From NCBI GenBank assembly GCA_003648225.1, contig QMOL01000164.1, positions 1-6,780 on the forward strand: a stretch of 6,780 nt of DNA, read 5' to 3'. This stretch comes from Chlamydiota bacterium. Its GTDB lineage: Bacteria > Auribacterota > UBA3054 > B51-G9. The notes under the pieces were generated by a model. It had not been told where the DNA came from. It saw only the letters and a program-made list of their open reading frames with translations, and made no database searches. Shown piece by piece: positions 6,210 to 6,780 of the stretch. Position numbers and translations under genes: made by a program. Position 1 is the first letter of the stretch. The number at the start of each line of letters is the position of its first letter.

Positions 6210-6244
6210 CTGACACCAGTTACCCATTCATACATCTGGCACCA
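6210..6244. repeat. CTGRCACCA direct repeat spanning the glpK stop codon
   Basis: CTGACACCA (6210-6218) and CTGGCACCA (6236-6244) differ at one base and start 26 bases apart. They flank the glpK stop codon and cover the atypical last residues of the protein. This could be chance, or a footprint of a small insertion or duplication. Confidence 0.3.
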
Positions 6245-6780
6245 TAATGCAATGTGCAGGAAATTGCGTTTTTCCATCCATTATATAAGTTTTCTCTTTC
6301 TTTATCATTAATTTCCGAAATAAATTTTTTATCTACTTTACGTATGTTTTCAATTTCCGATTTGTCTTTCCAGAATCCTACTGCCAAACCTGCCAAATAT
6401 GCTGCACCGAGAGCTGTTGTTTCAGTAACTTCCGGTTTAAGAATTTCCGCGTTTAAAATATCCGCCTGAAATTGCATTAAAAAATTATTTTGTGAAGCTC
6501 CTCCGTCAACTTTTAATGCCGAAATTTTCGTTCCGGAATCTTCCTGCATAGCTTCTAATAAATCGCGTGTTTGATAAGCAATGGATTCAAGTGTTGCTCT
6601 GACAATGTGAGAACGATTACTTCCTCGGGTTAATCCTACAATTGTGCCCCTCGCGTACATATCCCAATAAGGCGAGCCAAGTCCGGTGAAAGCCGGAACT
6701 ATATATACACCATTGGCGTTTCCTATCGTTTGAGCTATACTCTCAGTTTCTTCCGCATTATTAATTAAGCCGAGTTCATC
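6220..6780 (-). CDS. glpK: glycerol kinase, C-terminal part
   Basis: This cytoplasmic FGGY-family kinase phosphorylates glycerol to sn-glycerol 3-phosphate. The frame is open to the window edge, so the 5' part (about 310 of roughly 500 residues) is missing, and 186 residues are seen. The C-terminal FGGY domain is typical of GlpK: VYIVPAFTGLGSPYWD (26-41), MYARGTIVGLTRGSNRSHI (41-59), RATLESIAYQTRDLLEAMQ (61-79), the nucleotide-binding loop VDGGASQNNFLMQFQADIL (91-109) and TTALGAAYLAGLAVGFW (120-136). These match glycerol kinase rather than xylulose or gluconate kinases. The end is unusual: after LYNGWKNAIS the last residues (CTLHYGARCMNG) do not look like the common tryptophan-containing tail, and the DNA there carries a short direct repeat. 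The gene converges on the ABC locus, so it is not in that operon. Its proximity hints at polyol use but proves nothing. Confidence 0.93.
   Translation of the reverse strand, partial: DELGLINNAEETESIAQTIGNANGVYIVPAFTGLGSPYWDMYARGTIVGLTRGSNRSHIVRATLESIAYQTRDLLEAMQEDSGTKISALKVDGGASQNNFLMQFQADILNAEILKPEVTETTALGAAYLAGLAVGFWKDKSEIENIRKVDKKFISEINDKERENLYNGWKNAISCTLHYGARCMNG

Larger units (their letters stand above)
5981..6219. repeat. structured G+C-rich non-coding spacer, candidate dispersed repeat
   Basis: About 239 bases between the convergent ATPase and glycerol kinase genes hold no convincing gene. The first two thirds look clearly richer in G+C than the flanking A+T-rich genes. Besides the two tandem hairpins, they contain GGCC (6028-6031) and a second GGCC about 15 bases on, a CCGG pair, TCCC with GGGA around an AGCGCT palindrome (about 6061-6083), and GTTAGG (6076-6081) facing CCTAAC (6097-6102). 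Density of palindromes and base composition unlike the neighbours suggest a mobile or repeated element remnant, or a structured RNA. No transposase is present, so I cannot name the element. Confidence 0.4.

Noticed and set aside
6254..6469. Plus-strand open frame of 71 codons
   Set aside because: It is antisense to glycerol kinase and has no recognisable features.
1..6780. CRISPR array, tRNA, rRNA or complete insertion sequence
   Set aside because: I saw no regularly spaced repeats, no cloverleaf or rRNA-like sequence, and no transposase reading frame on either strand.

Overview
The window is an A+T-rich bacterial stretch that looks like part of the chromosome of a free-living heterotroph. 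All genes except the last lie on the plus strand. The sugar-binding protein carries a lipobox, and the genes are separated by gaps of about 40 to 240 bases that hold short repeats and hairpins. No marker fixes the taxon; a poorly sampled, probably Gram-negative lineage is a guess.

Layout: (1) bases 1-96 are the 3' end of an unrecognised plus-strand gene. (2) 138-1268 encodes BioF, the PLP enzyme that makes 8-amino-7-oxononanoate for biotin. (3) 1410-5980 holds the three parts of an RbsABC-type sugar or polyol ABC importer in the unusual order permease, binding protein, ATPase. Between the binding protein and the ATPase lie a small gene that appears broken by two frameshifts (3615-3983) and a small secreted protein with a PepSY-like domain and a poly-acidic tail (4069-4473), which overlaps the ATPase start by 8 bases. 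(4) 5981-6219 is a non-coding, more G+C-rich, strongly palindromic stretch that resembles a dispersed repeat. (5) 6220-6780, minus strand, is the C-terminal 186 residues of glycerol kinase, transcribed towards the ABC locus; its 5' end lies beyond the window.

How the genes work together: permease, lipoprotein binding protein and duplicated ATPase together suffice for one carbohydrate importer. A perfect TATAAT lies upstream of the permease, and a second promoter with an extended -10 lies upstream of the PepSY gene and the ATPase. The ATPase may therefore be expressed separately from the other two components and coupled in translation to the PepSY protein. An identical 13-base sequence sits just ahead of the permease and binding-protein starts and may be a shared operator or a lineage-specific leader repeat. 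Glycerol kinase nearby makes a polyol or glycerol-type substrate possible, but nothing in the sequence proves the substrate.

Most genes are ordinary members of known families. The parts that deserve a second look are the frameshifted small gene, the PepSY/ATPase overlap, the repeated leader motif and the structured spacer after the ATPase. I did not find convincing evidence for a wholly new system.
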